Of a stretch of DNA of 64,000 nt, positions 38,408-51,668 are shown one piece after another. The translations under genes and the position numbers were made by a program. The notes below the pieces were generated by a model. It searched no databases. It had not been told where the DNA came from and saw only the letters and a program-made list of their open reading frames with translations. The stretch's first letter is position 1; the number at the start of each line of letters is the position of its first letter. This DNA comes from Ilex aquifolium (Eukaryota; Streptophyta; Magnoliopsida; Aquifoliales; Aquifoliaceae): positions 41,520,409 through 41,584,408 of the forward strand of contig OX637397.1 in assembly GCA_951799425.1 (NCBI GenBank). The letters run 5' to 3'.

Positions 38408-41400
38408 TTATTTCTGACATTACTTTTTACTCCGGTCTCTGATTAAGTTGATTCTTGCGGCATTGTAAAGAATTCTTGAATCCCTAACCATTTTATTCAC
38501 ATCAAAAGTCACGAAAAATCCTCTAGCACGGGCTATATTGTAACGCAAATTTGGTGTAATATGTAGTCCTCCTTTAAAATGAAATAATCTATCGGACATA
38601 ACATTTTCTCCCGAACTCGGATTGAGTTAATTCTTGCGGCATTGTAAAGAGAACTTGAAACCCTAACCAATATATTGAGATCAAAATTGGTGATTCATCT
38701 TCTAACAAGTTCGAAATGGTGATGGAAGTTTGGTATAGTTGTCCATTCCCCTCCACAAGGAAAAAAAAGTAATTTCCCATTCATTCTTATTTCTGACCTA
38801 ACTTTTTACTCCGGTCTCTGATTAAGTTGATTCTTGCGGCATTGTAAAGAATTCTTGAATCGCTAACCATTTTATTCACATCAAAAGTCATGAAAAATCC
38901 TCTAGCACGGGCTATATTGTAACGCAAATTTGGTGTAATAAGTAGTCCTCCTTTAAAATGAAATAGTCTATCGGACATAACATTTTCTCCCGAACTCGGA
39001 TTGAGCAAATTCTTGCGGCATTTTAAAGAGAACTTGAAACCCTAACCAATATATTCAGATCAAAATTGGTGATTCATCTTCTAACAAATTCGAAATGCTG
39101 ATGGAAGGTTGGTATAGTTGGCCATTCCCCTCCACAAGGAAAAAAAAGTAATTCCCATTCATTCTTATTTCTGACATAACTTTTTACTCCGGTCTCTGAT
39201 TAAGTTGATTCTTGCGGCATTGTAAAGAATTCTTGAATCCCTAACCATTTTATTCACATCAAAAGTCATGAAAAATCCTCTAGCATGGGCTATATTGTAA
39301 CGCAAATTTGGTGTAGTAAGTAATCCTCCTTTAAAATGAAATAGTCTATCGGACATAACATTTTCACCCGAACTCGGATAGAGCTAATTCTTGCGGCATT
39401 TTAAAGAGAACTTGAAACCCTAACCAATATATTCAGATCAAAATTGGTGATTCATCTTCTAACAAGTTCGAAATGGTGATGGAAGTTTGGTATAGCTGTC
39501 CATTCCCCTCCACAAGGAAAAAAAAGTAATTTCCCATTCTTTCTTATTTCTGACATTACTTTTTACTCCGGTCTCTGATTAAGTTTTTCTTGCGGCATTG
39601 TAAAGAATTCTTGAATCCCTAACCATTTTATTCACATCAAAAGTCATGAAAAATCCTCTAGCATGGGCTATATTGTAACACAAATTTGGTGTAGTAAGTA
39701 GTCCTCCTTTAAAATGAAATAGTCTATCGGACATAACATTTTCACCCGAACTCGGATAGAGCTAATTCTTGCGGCATTTTAAAGAGAACTTGAAACCCCA
39801 ACCAATATATTCAGATCAAAATTGGTGATTCATCTTCTAACAAGTTCGAAATGGTGATGAAAGTTTGGTATAGTTGTCCATTCCCCTCCACAAGGAAAAA
39901 AAAGTAATTTCCCATTCTTTCTTATTTCTGACATTACTTTTTACTCCGGTCTCTGATTAAGTTGATTCTTGCGGCATTGTAAAGAATTCTTGAATCCCTA
40001 ACCATTTTATTCACATCAAAAGTCACGAAAAATCCTCTAGCACGGGCTATATTGTAACGCAAATTTGGTGTAATATGTAGTCCTCCTTTAAAATGAAATA
40101 GTCTATCGGACATAACATTTTCTCCCGAACTCGGATTGAGTTAATTCTTGCGGCATTGTAAAGAGAACTTGAAACCCTAACCAATATATTGAGATCAAAA
40201 TTGGTGATTCATCTTCTAACAAGTTCGAAATGGTGATGGAAGTTTGGTATAGTTGTCCATTCCCCTCCACAAGGAAAAAAAAGTAATTTCCCATTCATTC
40301 TTATTTCTGACATAACTTTTTACTCCGGTCTCTGATTAAGTTGATTCTTGCGGCATTGTAAAGAATTCTTGAATCGCTAACCATTTTATTCACATCAAAA
40401 GTCATGAAAAATCCTCTAGCACGGGCTATATTGTAACGCAAATTTGGTGTAATAAGTAGTCCTCCTTTAAAATGAAATAGTCTATCGGACATAACATTTT
40501 CTCCCGAACTCGGATTGAGCTAATTCTTGCGGCATTTTAAAGAGAACTTGAAACCCTAACCAATATATTCAGATCAAAATTGGTGATTCATCTTCTAACA
40601 AATTCGAAATGCTGATGGAAGGTTGGTATAGTTGGCCATTCCCCTCCACAAGGAAAAAAAAGTAATTCCCATTCATTCTTATTTCTGACATAACTTTTTA
40701 CTCCGGTCTCTGATTAAGTTGATTCTTGCGGCATTGTAAAGAATTCTTGAATCCCTAACCATTTTATTCACATCAAAAGTCATGAAAAATCCTCTAGCAT
40801 GGGCTATATTGTAACGCAAATTTGGTGTAGTAAGTAATCCTCCTTTAAAATGAAATAGTCTATCGGACATAACATTTTCACCCGAACTCGGATAGAGCTA
40901 ATTCTTGCGGCATTTTAAAGAGAACTTGAAACCCTAACCAATATATTCAGATCAAAATTGGTGATTCATCTTCTAACAAGTTCGAAATGGTGATGGAAGT
41001 TTGGTATAGCTGTCCATTCCCCTCCACAAGGAAAAAAAAGTAATTTCCCATTCTTTCTTATTTCTGACATTACTTTTTACTCCGGTCTCTGATTAAGTTT
41101 TTCTTGCGGCATTGTAAAGAATTCTTGAATCCCTAACCATTTTATTCACATCAAAAGTCATGAAAAATCCTCTAGCATGGGCTATATTGTAACACAAATT
41201 TGGTGTAGTAAGTAGTCCTCCTTTAAAATGAAATAGTCTATCGGACATAACATTTTCACCCGAACTCGGATTGAGCTAATTCTTGCGGCATTGTAAAGAG
41301 AACTTGAAACCCTAACCAATATATTGAGATCAAAATTGGTGATTCATCTTCTAACAAGTTCGAAATAGTGATGGAAGTTTGGTATAGTTGGCCATTCGCC

Positions 41401-41434
41401 TCCACAAGGAAAAAAAAGTAATTCCCATTCATTC
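38408..41434. repeat. 4-unit higher-order repeat, ~1514 bp, two copies
   Basis: Units at 38408, 38787, 39165 and 39544 recur at 39922, 40301, 40679 and 41057. The order is the ATATGTAG type, the TAATAAGTAG/CACGGG type, the AGTAATCCTCC type and the one-base-deleted AAGTTTTTCTT type. The second unit differs between copies (GACCTAAC versus GACATAAC). Confidence 0.8.
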
Positions 41435-42570
41435 TTATTTCTGACATAACTGTTTACTCCGGTCTCTGATTAAGTTGATTCTTGCGGCATTGTAAATAAT
41501 TATTGAATCCCTTACCATTTTATTCACATCAAAAGTCATGAAAAATCCTCTAGCATGGGCTATATTGTAACGCAAATTTGGTGTAGTAAGTAGTCCTCCG
41601 TTAAAATGAAATAGTGTATCGGACATAACTTTTTCTCCCGAACTCGGATTGAGCTAATTCTTGCGGCATTGTAAAGAGAACTTGAAACCCTAACCAATAT
41701 ATTCAGATCAAAATTGGTGATTCATCTTCTAACAAGTTCGAAATGGTGATGGAAGTTTGGTATAGTTGACCATTCCCCTCCACAAGGAAAAAAAAGTAAT
41801 TTCCCATTCTTTCTTATTTCTGACATAACTTTTTACTCCGGTCTCTGATTAAGTTGATTCTTGCGGCATTGTAAAGAATTCTTGAATCCCTAACCATTTT
41901 ATTCACATCAAAAGTAATGAAAAATCCTCTAGCATGGGCTATATTGTAACACAAATTTGGTGTAGTAAGTAGTCCTCCTTTAAAATGAAATAGTCTATCG
42001 GACATAACATTTTCACCCGAACTCGGATTGAGCTAATTCTTGCGGCATTTTAAAGAGAACTTGAAACCCTAACCAATATATTCAGATCAAAATTGGTGAT
42101 TCATCTTCTAACAAGTTCGAAATGGTGATGGAAGTTTGGTATAGTTGGCCATTCGCCTCCACAAGGAAAAAAAAGTAATTCCCATTCATTCTTATTTCTG
42201 ACATAACTGTTTACTCCGGTCTCTGATTAAGTTGATTCTTGCGGCATTGTAAATAATTATTGAATCCCTTACCATTTTATTCACATCAAAAGTCATGAAA
42301 AATCCTCTAGCATGGGCTATATTGTAACGCAAATTTGTTGTAGTAAGTAGTCCTCCGTTAAAATGAAATAGTCTATCGGACATAACTTTTTCTCCCGAAC
42401 TCGGATTGAGCTAATTCTTGCGGCATTGTAAAGAGAACTTGAAACCCTAACCAATATATTCAGATCAAAATTGGTGATTCATCTTCTAACAAGTTCGAAA
42501 TGGTGATGGAAGTTTGGTATAGTTGACCATTCCCCTCCACAAGGAAAAAAAAGTAATTTCCCATTCTTTC

Positions 42571-45500
42571 TTATTTCTGACATAACTTTTTACTCCGGTC
42601 TCTGATTAAGTTGATTCTTGCGGCATTGTAAAGAATTCTTGAATCCCTAACCATTTTATTCACATCAAAAGTCATGAAAAATCCTCTAGCATGGGCTATA
42701 TTGTAACGCAAATTTGGTGTAGTAAGTAGTCCTCCTTTAAAATGAAATAGTCTATCGGACATAACATTTTCACCCGAACTCGGATAGAGCTAATTCTTGC
42801 GGCATTTTAAAGAGAACTTGAAACCCTAACCAATATATTCAGATCAAAATTGGTGATTCATCTTCTAACAAGTTCGAAATGGTGATGGAAGTTTGGTATA
42901 GTTGTCCATTCCCCTCCACAAGGAAAAAAAAGTAATTTCCCATTCATTCTTATTTCTGACATAACTTTTTACTCCGGTCTCTGATTAAGTTGATTCTTGC
43001 GGCATTGTAAAGAATTCTTGAATCGCTAACCATTTTATTCACATCAAAAGTCATGAAAAATCCTCTAGCATGGGCTATATTATAACGCAAATTTGGTGTA
43101 ATAAGTAGTCCTCCTTTAAAATGAAATAGTCTATCGGACATAACATTTTCTCCCGAACTCGGATTGAGCTAATTCTTGCGGCATTTTAAAGAGAACTTGA
43201 AACCCTAACCAATATATTCAGATCAAAATTGGTGATTCATCTTCTAAAAAAATTCGAAATGCTGATGGAAGGTTGGTATAGTTGGCCATTCCCCTCCACA
43301 AGGAAAAAAAAGTAATTCCCATTCATTCTTATTTCTGACATAACTTTTTACTCCGGTCTCTGATTAAGTTGATTCTTGCGGCATTGTAAAGAATTCTTGA
43401 ATCCCTAACCATTTTATTCACATCAAAAGTCATGAAAAATCCTCTAGCATGGGCTATATTGTAACACAAATTTGGTGTAGTAAGTAGTCCTCCTTTAAAA
43501 TGAAATAGTCTATCGGACATAACATTTTCACCCGAACTCGGATTAAGCTAATTCTTGCGGCATTTTAAAGAGAACTTGAAACCCTAACCAATATATTCAG
43601 ATCAAAATTGGTGATTCATCTTCTAACAAGTTCGAAATGGTGATGGAAGTTTGGTATAGTTGGTCATTCCCCTCCACAAGGAAAAAAAAGTAATTTCCCA
43701 TTCTTTCTTATTTCTGACATAACTTTTTACTCCGGTCTCTGATTAAGTTGATTCTTGCGGCATTGTAAAGAATTATTGAATCCCTTACCATTTTATTCAC
43801 ATCAAAAGTCATGAAAAATCCTCTAGCATGGGCTATATTGTAACACAAATTTGGTGTAGTAAGTAGTCCTCCTTTAAAATGAAATAGTCTATCGGACATA
43901 ACATTTTCACCCGAACTCGGATTAAGCTAATTCTTGCGGCATTTTAAAGAGAACTTGAAACCCTAACCAATATATTCAGATCAAAATTGGTGATTCATCT
44001 TCTAACAAGTTCGAAATGGTGATGGAAGTTTGGTATAGTTGGTCATTCCCCTCCACAAGGAAAAAAAAGTAATTTCCCATTCTTTCTTATTTCTGACATA
44101 ACTTTTTACTCCGGTCTCTGATTAAGTTGATTCTTGCGGCATTGTAAAGAATTATTGAATCCCTTACCATTTTATTCACATCAAAAGTCATGAAAAATCC
44201 TCTAGCATGGGCTATATTGTAACGCAAATTTGGTGTAGTAAGTAGTCCTCCTTTAAAATGAAATAGTCTATCGGACATAACTTTTTCTCCCGAACTCGGA
44301 TTGAGCTAATTCTTGCGGCATTGTAAAGAGAACTTGAAACCCTAACCAATATATTCAGATCAAAATTGGTGATTCATCTTCTAACAAGTTCGAAATGGTG
44401 ATGGAAGTTTGGTATAGTTGACCATTCCCCTCCACAAGGAAAAAAAAGTAATTTCCCATTCTTTCTTATTTCTGACATAACTTTTTACTCCGGTCTCTGA
44501 TTAAGTTGATTCTTGCGGCATTGTAAAGAATTCTTGAATCCCTAACCATTTTATTCACATCAAAAGTCATGAAAAATCCTCTAGCATGGGCTATATTGTA
44601 ACGCAAATTTGGTGTAGTAAGTAGTCCTCCTTTAAAATGAAATAGTCTATCGGACATAACATTTTCACCCGAACTCGGATAGAGCTAATTCTTGCGGCAT
44701 TTTAAAGAGAACTTGAAACCCTAACCAATATATTCAGATCAAAATTGGTGATTCATCTTCTAACAAGTTCGAAATGGTGATGGAAGTTTGGTATAGTTGT
44801 CCATTCCCCTCCACAAGGAAAAAAAAGTAATTTCCCATTCATTCTTATTTCTGACATAACTTTTTACTCCGGTCTCTGATTAAGTTGATTCTTGCGGCAT
44901 TGTAAAGAATTCTTGAATCGCTAACCATTTTATTCACATCAAAAGTCATGAAAAATCCTCTAGCACGGGCTATATTGTAACGCAAATTTGGTGTAATAAG
45001 TAGTCCTCCTTTAAAATGAAATAGTCTATCGGACATAACATTTTCTCCCGAACTCGGATTGAGCTAATTCTCGCGGCATTTTAAAGAGAACTTGAAACCC
45101 TAACCAATATATTCAGATCAAAATTGGTGATTCATCTTCTAAAAAAATTCGAAATGCTGATGGAAGATTGGTATAGTTGGCCATTCCCCTCCACAAGGAA
45201 AAAAAAGTAATTCCCATTCATTCTTATTTCTGACATAACTTTTTACTCCGGTCTCTGATTAAGTTGATTCTTGCGGCATTGTAAAGAATTCTTGAATCCC
45301 TAACCATTTTATTCACATCAAAAGTCATGAAAAATCCTCTAGCATGGGCTATATTGTAACACAAATTTGGTGTAGTAAGTAGTCCTCCTTTAAAATGAAA
45401 TAGTCTATCGGACATAACATTTTCACCCGAACTCGGATTAAGCTAATTCTTGCGGCATTTTAAAGAGAACTTGAAACCCTAACCAATATATTCAGATCAA

Positions 45501-46360
45501 AATTGGTGATTCATCTTCTAACAAGTTCGAAATGGTGATGGAAGTTTGGTATAGTTGGTCATTCCCCTCCACAAGGAAAAAAAAGTAATTTCCCATTCTT
45601 TCTTATTTCTGACATAACTTTTTACTCCGGTCTCTGATTAAGTTGATTCTTGCGGCATTGTAAAGAATTATTGAATCCCTTACCATTTTATTCACATCAA
45701 AAGTCATGAAAAATCCTCTAGCATGGGCTATATTGTAACACAAATTTGGTGTAGTAAGTAGTCCTCCTTTAAAATGAAATAGTCTATCGGACATAACATT
45801 TTCACCCGAACTCGGATTAAGCTAATTCTTGCGGCATTTTAAAGAGAACTTGAAACCCTAACCAATATATTCAGATCAAAATTGGTGATTCATCTTCTAA
45901 CAAGTTCGAAATGGTGATGGAAGTTTGGTATAGTTGGTCATTCCCCTCCACAAGGAAAAAAAAGTAATTTCCCATTCTTTCTTATTTCTGACATAACTTT
46001 TTACTCCGGTCTCTGATTAAGTTGATTCTTGCGGCATTGTAAAGAATTATTGAATCCCTTACCATTTTATTCACATCAAAAGTCATGAAAAATCCTCTAG
46101 CATGGGCTATATTGTAACGCAAATTTGGTGTAGTAAGTAGTCCTCCTTTAAAATGAAATAGTCTATCGGACATAACTTTTTCTCCCGAACTCGGATTGAG
46201 CTAATTCTTGCGGCATTGTAAAGAGAACTTGAAACCCTAACCAATATATTCAGATCAAAATTGGTGATTCATCTTCTAACAAGTTCGAAATGGTGATGGA
46301 AGTTTGGTATAGTTGACCATTCCCCTCCACAAGGAAAAAAAAGTAATTTCCCATTCTTTC
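42571..46360. repeat. 5-unit higher-order repeat, 1895 bp, two tandem copies
   Basis: Units at 42571, 42950, 43329, 43708 and 44087 recur at 44466, 44845, 45224, 45603 and 45982 (offset 1895). Both copies contain the CTAAAAAAATTCG variant of half A (near 43245 and 45140) and the GGATTAAGC/TTGGTCATTC half A. The left array does not show these variants. Confidence 0.83.
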
Positions 46361-49300
46361 TTATTTCTGACATAACTTTTTACTCCGGTCTCTGATTAAG
46401 TTGATTCTTGCGGCATTGTAAAGAATTCTTGAATCCCTAACCATTTTATTCACATCAAAAGTCATGAAAAATCCTCTAGCATGGGCTATATTGTAACGCA
46501 AATTTGGTGTAGTAAGTAGTCCTCCTTTAAAATGAAATAGTCTATCGCACATAACATTTTCACCCGAACTCGGATAGAGCTAATTCTTGCGGCATTTTAA
46601 AGAGAACTTGAAACCCTAACCAATATATTCACATCAAAATTGGTGATTCATCTTCTAAAAAAATTCGAAATGCTGATGGAAGGTTGGTATAGTTGGCCAT
46701 TCCCCTCCACAAGGAAAAAAAAGTAATTCCCATTCATTCTTATTTCTGACATAACTTTTTACTCCGGTCTCTGATTAAGTTGATTCTTGCGGCATTGTAA
46801 AGAATTCTTGAATCGCTAACCATTTTATTCACATCAAAAGTCATGAAAAATCCTCTAGCACGGGCTATATTGTAACGCAAATTTGGTGTAATAAGTAGTC
46901 CTCCTTTAAAATGAAATAGTCTATCGGACATAACATTTTCTCCCGAACTCGGATTGAGCTAATTCTTGCGGCATTTTAAAGAGAACTTTAAACCCTAACC
47001 AATATATTCAGATCAAAATTGGTGATTCATCTTCTAAAAAAATTCGAAATGCTGATGGAAGGTTGGTATAGTTGGCCATTCCCCTCCACAAGGAAAAAAA
47101 AGTAATTCCCATTCATTCTTATTTCTGACATAACTTTTTACTCCGGTCTCTGATTAAGTTGATTCTTGCGGCATTGTAAAGAATTCTTGAATCCCTAACC
47201 ATTTTATTCACATCAAAAGTCCTGAAAAATCCTCTAGCATGGGCTATATTGTAACGCAAATTTGGTGTAGTAAGTAGTCCTCCTTTAAAATGAAATAGTC
47301 TATCGGACATAACATTTTCACCCGAACTCGGATTAAGCTAATTCTTGCGGCATTTTAAAGAGAACTTGAAACCCTAACCAATATATTCAGATCAAAATTG
47401 GTGATTCATCTTCTAACAAGTTCGAAATGGTGATGGAAGTTTGGTATAGTTGGTCATTCCCCTCCACAAGGAAAAAAAAGTAATTTCCCATTCTTTCTTA
47501 TTTCTGACATAACTTTTTACTCCGGTCTCTGATTAAGTTGATTCTTGCGGCATTGTAAAGAATTATTGAATCCCTTACCATTTTATTCACATCAAAAGTC
47601 ATGAAAAATCCTCTAGCATGGGCTATATTGTAACGCAAATTTGGTGTAGTAAGTAGTCCTCCTTTAAAATGAAATAGTCTATCGGACATAACTTTTTCTC
47701 CCGAACTCGGATTGAGCTAATTCTTGCGGCATTGTAAAGAGAACTTGAAACCCTAACCAATATATTCAGATCAAAATTGGTGATTCATCTTCTAACAAGT
47801 TCGAAATGCTGATGGAAGTTTGGTATAGTTGCCCATTCCCCTCCACAAGGAAAAAAAAGTAATTTCCCATTCTTTTTTATTTCTGACATAACTTTTTACT
47901 CCGGTCTCTGATTAAGTTGATTCTTGCGGCATTGTAAAGAATTCTTGAATCCCTAACCATTTTATTCACATCAAAAGTCATGAAAAATCCTCTAGCATGG
48001 GCTATATTGTAACGCAAATTTGGTGTAGTAAGTAGTCCTCCTTTAAAATGAAATAGTCTATCGCACATAACATTTTCACCCGAACTCGGATAGAGCTAAT
48101 TCTTGCGGCATTTTAAAGAGAACTTGAAACCCTAACCAATATATTCAGATCAAAATTGGTGATTCATCTTCTAAAAAACTTCGAAATGCTGATGGAAGTT
48201 TGGTATAGTTGGTCATTCCCCTCCACAAGGAAAAAAAAGTAATTTCCCATTCTTTCTTATTTCTGACATAACTTTTTACTCCGGTCTCTGATTAAGTTGA
48301 TTCTTGCGGCATTGTAAAGAATTCTTGAATCCCTAACCATTTTATTCACATCAAAAGTCATGAAAAATCCTCTAGCATGGGCTATATTGTAACGCAAATT
48401 TGGTGTAGTAAGTAGTCCTCCTTTAAAATGAAATAGTCTATCGGACATAACTTTTTCTCCCGAACTCGGATTGAGCTAATTCTTGCGGCATTGTAAAGAG
48501 AACTTGAAACCCTAACCAATATATTCAGATCAAAATTGGTGATTCATCTTCTAACAAGTTCGAAATGGTGATGGAAGTTTGGTATAGTTGACCATTCCCC
48601 TCCACAAGGAAAAAAAAGTAATTTCCCATTCTTTCTTATTTCTGACATAACTTTTTACTCCGGTCTCTGATTAAGTTGATTCTTGCGGCATTGTAAAGAA
48701 TTCTTGAATCCCTAACCATTTTATTCACATCAAAAGTCATGAAAAATCCTCTAGCATGGGCTATATTGTAACGCAAATTTGGTGTAGTAAGTAGTCCTCC
48801 TTTAAAATGAAATAGTCTATCGGACATAACATTTTCACCCGAACTCGGATAGAGCTAATTCTTGCGGCATTTTAAAGAGAACTTGAAACCCTAACCAATA
48901 TATTCAGATCAAAATTGGTGATTCATCTTCTAACAAGTTCGAAATGGTGATGGAAGTTTGGTATAGTTGTCCATTCCCCTCCACAAGGAAAAAAAAGTAA
49001 TTTCCCATTCATTCTTATTTCTGACATAACTTTTTACTCCGGTCTCTGATTAAGTTGATTCTTGCGGCATTGTAAAGAATTCTTGAATCGCTAACCATTT
49101 TATTCACATCAAAAGTCATGAAAAATCCTCTAGCACGGGCTATATTGTAACGCAAATTTGGTGTAATAAGTAGTCCTCCTTTAAAATGAAATAGTCTATC
49201 GGACATAACATTTTCTCCCGAACTCGGATTGAGCTAATTCTTGCGGCATTTTAAAGAGAACTTGAAACCCTAACCAATATATTCAGATCAAAATTGGTGA

Positions 49301-51668
49301 TTCATCTTCTAAAAAAATTCGAAATGCTGATGGAAGGTTGGTATAGTTGGCCATTCCCCTCCACAAGGAAAAAAAAGTAATTCCCATTCATTCTTATTTC
49401 TGACATAACTTTTTACTCCGGTCTCTGATTAAGTTGATTCTTGCGGCATTGTAAAGAATTCTTGAATCCCTAACCATTTTATTCACATCAAAAGTCATGA
49501 AAAATCCTCTAGCATGGGCTATATTGTAATACAAATTTGGTGTAGTAAGTAGTCCTCCTTTAAAATGAAATAGTCTATCGGACATAACATTTTCACCCGA
49601 ACTCGGATTAAGCTAATTCTTGCGGCATTTTAAAGAGAACTTGAAACCCTAACCAATATATTCAGATCAAAATTGGTGATTCATCTTCTAACAAGTTCGA
49701 AATGGTGATGGAAGTTTGGTATAGTTGGTCATTCCCCTCCACAAGGAAAAAAAAGTAATTTCCCATTCTTTCTTATTTCTGACATAACTTTTTACTCCGG
49801 TCTCTGATTAAGTTGATTCTTGCGGCATTGTAAAGAATTATTGAATCCCTTACCATTTTATTCACATCAAAAGTCATGAAAAATCCTCTAGCATGGGCTA
49901 TATTGTAACACAAATTTGGTGTAGTAAGTAGTCCTCCTTTAAAATGAAATAGTCTATCGGACATAACATTTTCACCCGAACTCGGATTAAGCTAATTCTT
50001 GCGGCATTTTAAAGAGAACTTGAAACCCTAACCAATATATTCAGATCAAAATTGGTGATTCATCTTCTAACAAGTTCGAAATGGTGATGGAAGTTTGGTA
50101 TAGTTGGTCATTCCCCTCCACAAGGAAAAAAAAGTAATTTCCCATTCTTTCTTATTTCTGACATAACTTTTTACTCCGGTCTCTGATTAAGTTGATTCTT
50201 GCGGCATTGTAAAGAATTATTGAATCCCTTACCATTTTATTCACATCAAAAGTCATGAAAAATCCTCTAGCATGGGCTATATTGTAACGCAAATTTGGTG
50301 TAGTAAGTAGTCCTCCTTTAAAATGAAATAGTCTATCGGACATAACTTTTTCTCCCGAACTCGGATTGAGCTAATTCTTGCGGCATTGTAAAGAGAACTT
50401 GAAACCCTAACCAATATATTCAGATCAAAATTGGTGATTCATCTTCTAACAAGTTCGAAATGGTGATGGAAGTTTGGTATAGTTGACCATTCCCCTCCAC
50501 AAGGAAAAAAAAGTAATTTCCCATTCTTTCTTATTTCTGACATAACTTTTTACTCCGGTCTCTGATTAAGTTGATTCTTGCGGCATTGTAAAGAATTCTT
50601 GAATCCCTAACCATTTTATTCACATCAAAAGTCATGAAAAATCCTCTAGCATGGGCTATATTGTAACGCAAATTTGGTGTAGTAAGTAGTCCTCCTTTAA
50701 AATGAAATAGTCTATCGCACATAACATTTTCACCCGAACTCGGATAGAGCTAATTCTTGCGGCATTTTAAAGAGAACTTGAAACCCTAACCAATATATTC
50801 AGATCAAAATTGGTGATTCATCTTCTAAAAAACTTCGAAATGCTGATGGAAGTTTGGTATAGTTGGTCATTCCCCTCCACAAGGAAAAAAAAGTAATTTC
50901 CCATTCTTTCTTATTTCTGACATAACTTTTTACTCCGGTCTCTGATTAAGTTGATTCTTGCGGCATTGTAAAGAATTCTTGAATCCCTAACCATTTTATT
51001 CACATCAAAAGTCATGAAAAATCCTCTAGCATGGGCTATATTGTAACGCAAATTTGGTGTAGTAAGTAGTCCTCCTTTAAAATGAAATAGTCTATCGGAC
51101 ATAACTTTTTCTCCCGAACTCGGATTGAGCTAATTCTTGCGGCATTGTAAAGAGAACTTGAAACCCTAACCAATATATTCAGATCAAAATTGGTGATTCA
51201 TCTTCTAACAAGTTCGAAATGGTGATGGAAGTTTGGTATAGTTGGCCATTCGCCTCCACAAGGAAAAAAAAGTAATTTCCCATTCTTTCTTATTTCTGAC
51301 ATAACTTTTTACTCCGGTCTCTGATTAAGTTGATTCTTGCGGCATTGTAAAGAATTCTTGAATCCCTAACCATTTTATTCACATCAAAAGTCATGAAAAA
51401 TCCTCTAGCATGGGCTATATTGTAACGCAAATTTGGTGTAGTAAGTAGTCCTCCTTTAAAATGAAATAGTCTATCGGACATAACATTTTCTCCCGAACTC
51501 GGATTGAGCTAATTCTTGCGGCATTTTAAAGAGAACTTGAAACCCTAACCAATATATTCAGATCAAAATTGGTGATTCATCTTCTAACAAGTTCGAAATG
51601 CTGATGGAAGGTTGGTATAGTTGGCCATTCCCCTCCACAAGGAAAAAAAAGTAATTTCCCATTCATTC
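44466..51668. repeat. Overlapping 11-unit (4170 bp) and 7-unit (2654 bp) duplications
   Basis: The order at 44466-46739 recurs at 48636-50910 with offset 4170. Separately, 48257 onward matches 50911 onward at offset 2654, and the CTAAAAAACTTCG variant at 48171 has its partner at 50825 with the same 2654 offset. The ATCGCACATAAC variant marks units at 46361, 47877 and 50531 here, and later 56972 and 58866. Confidence 0.72.
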
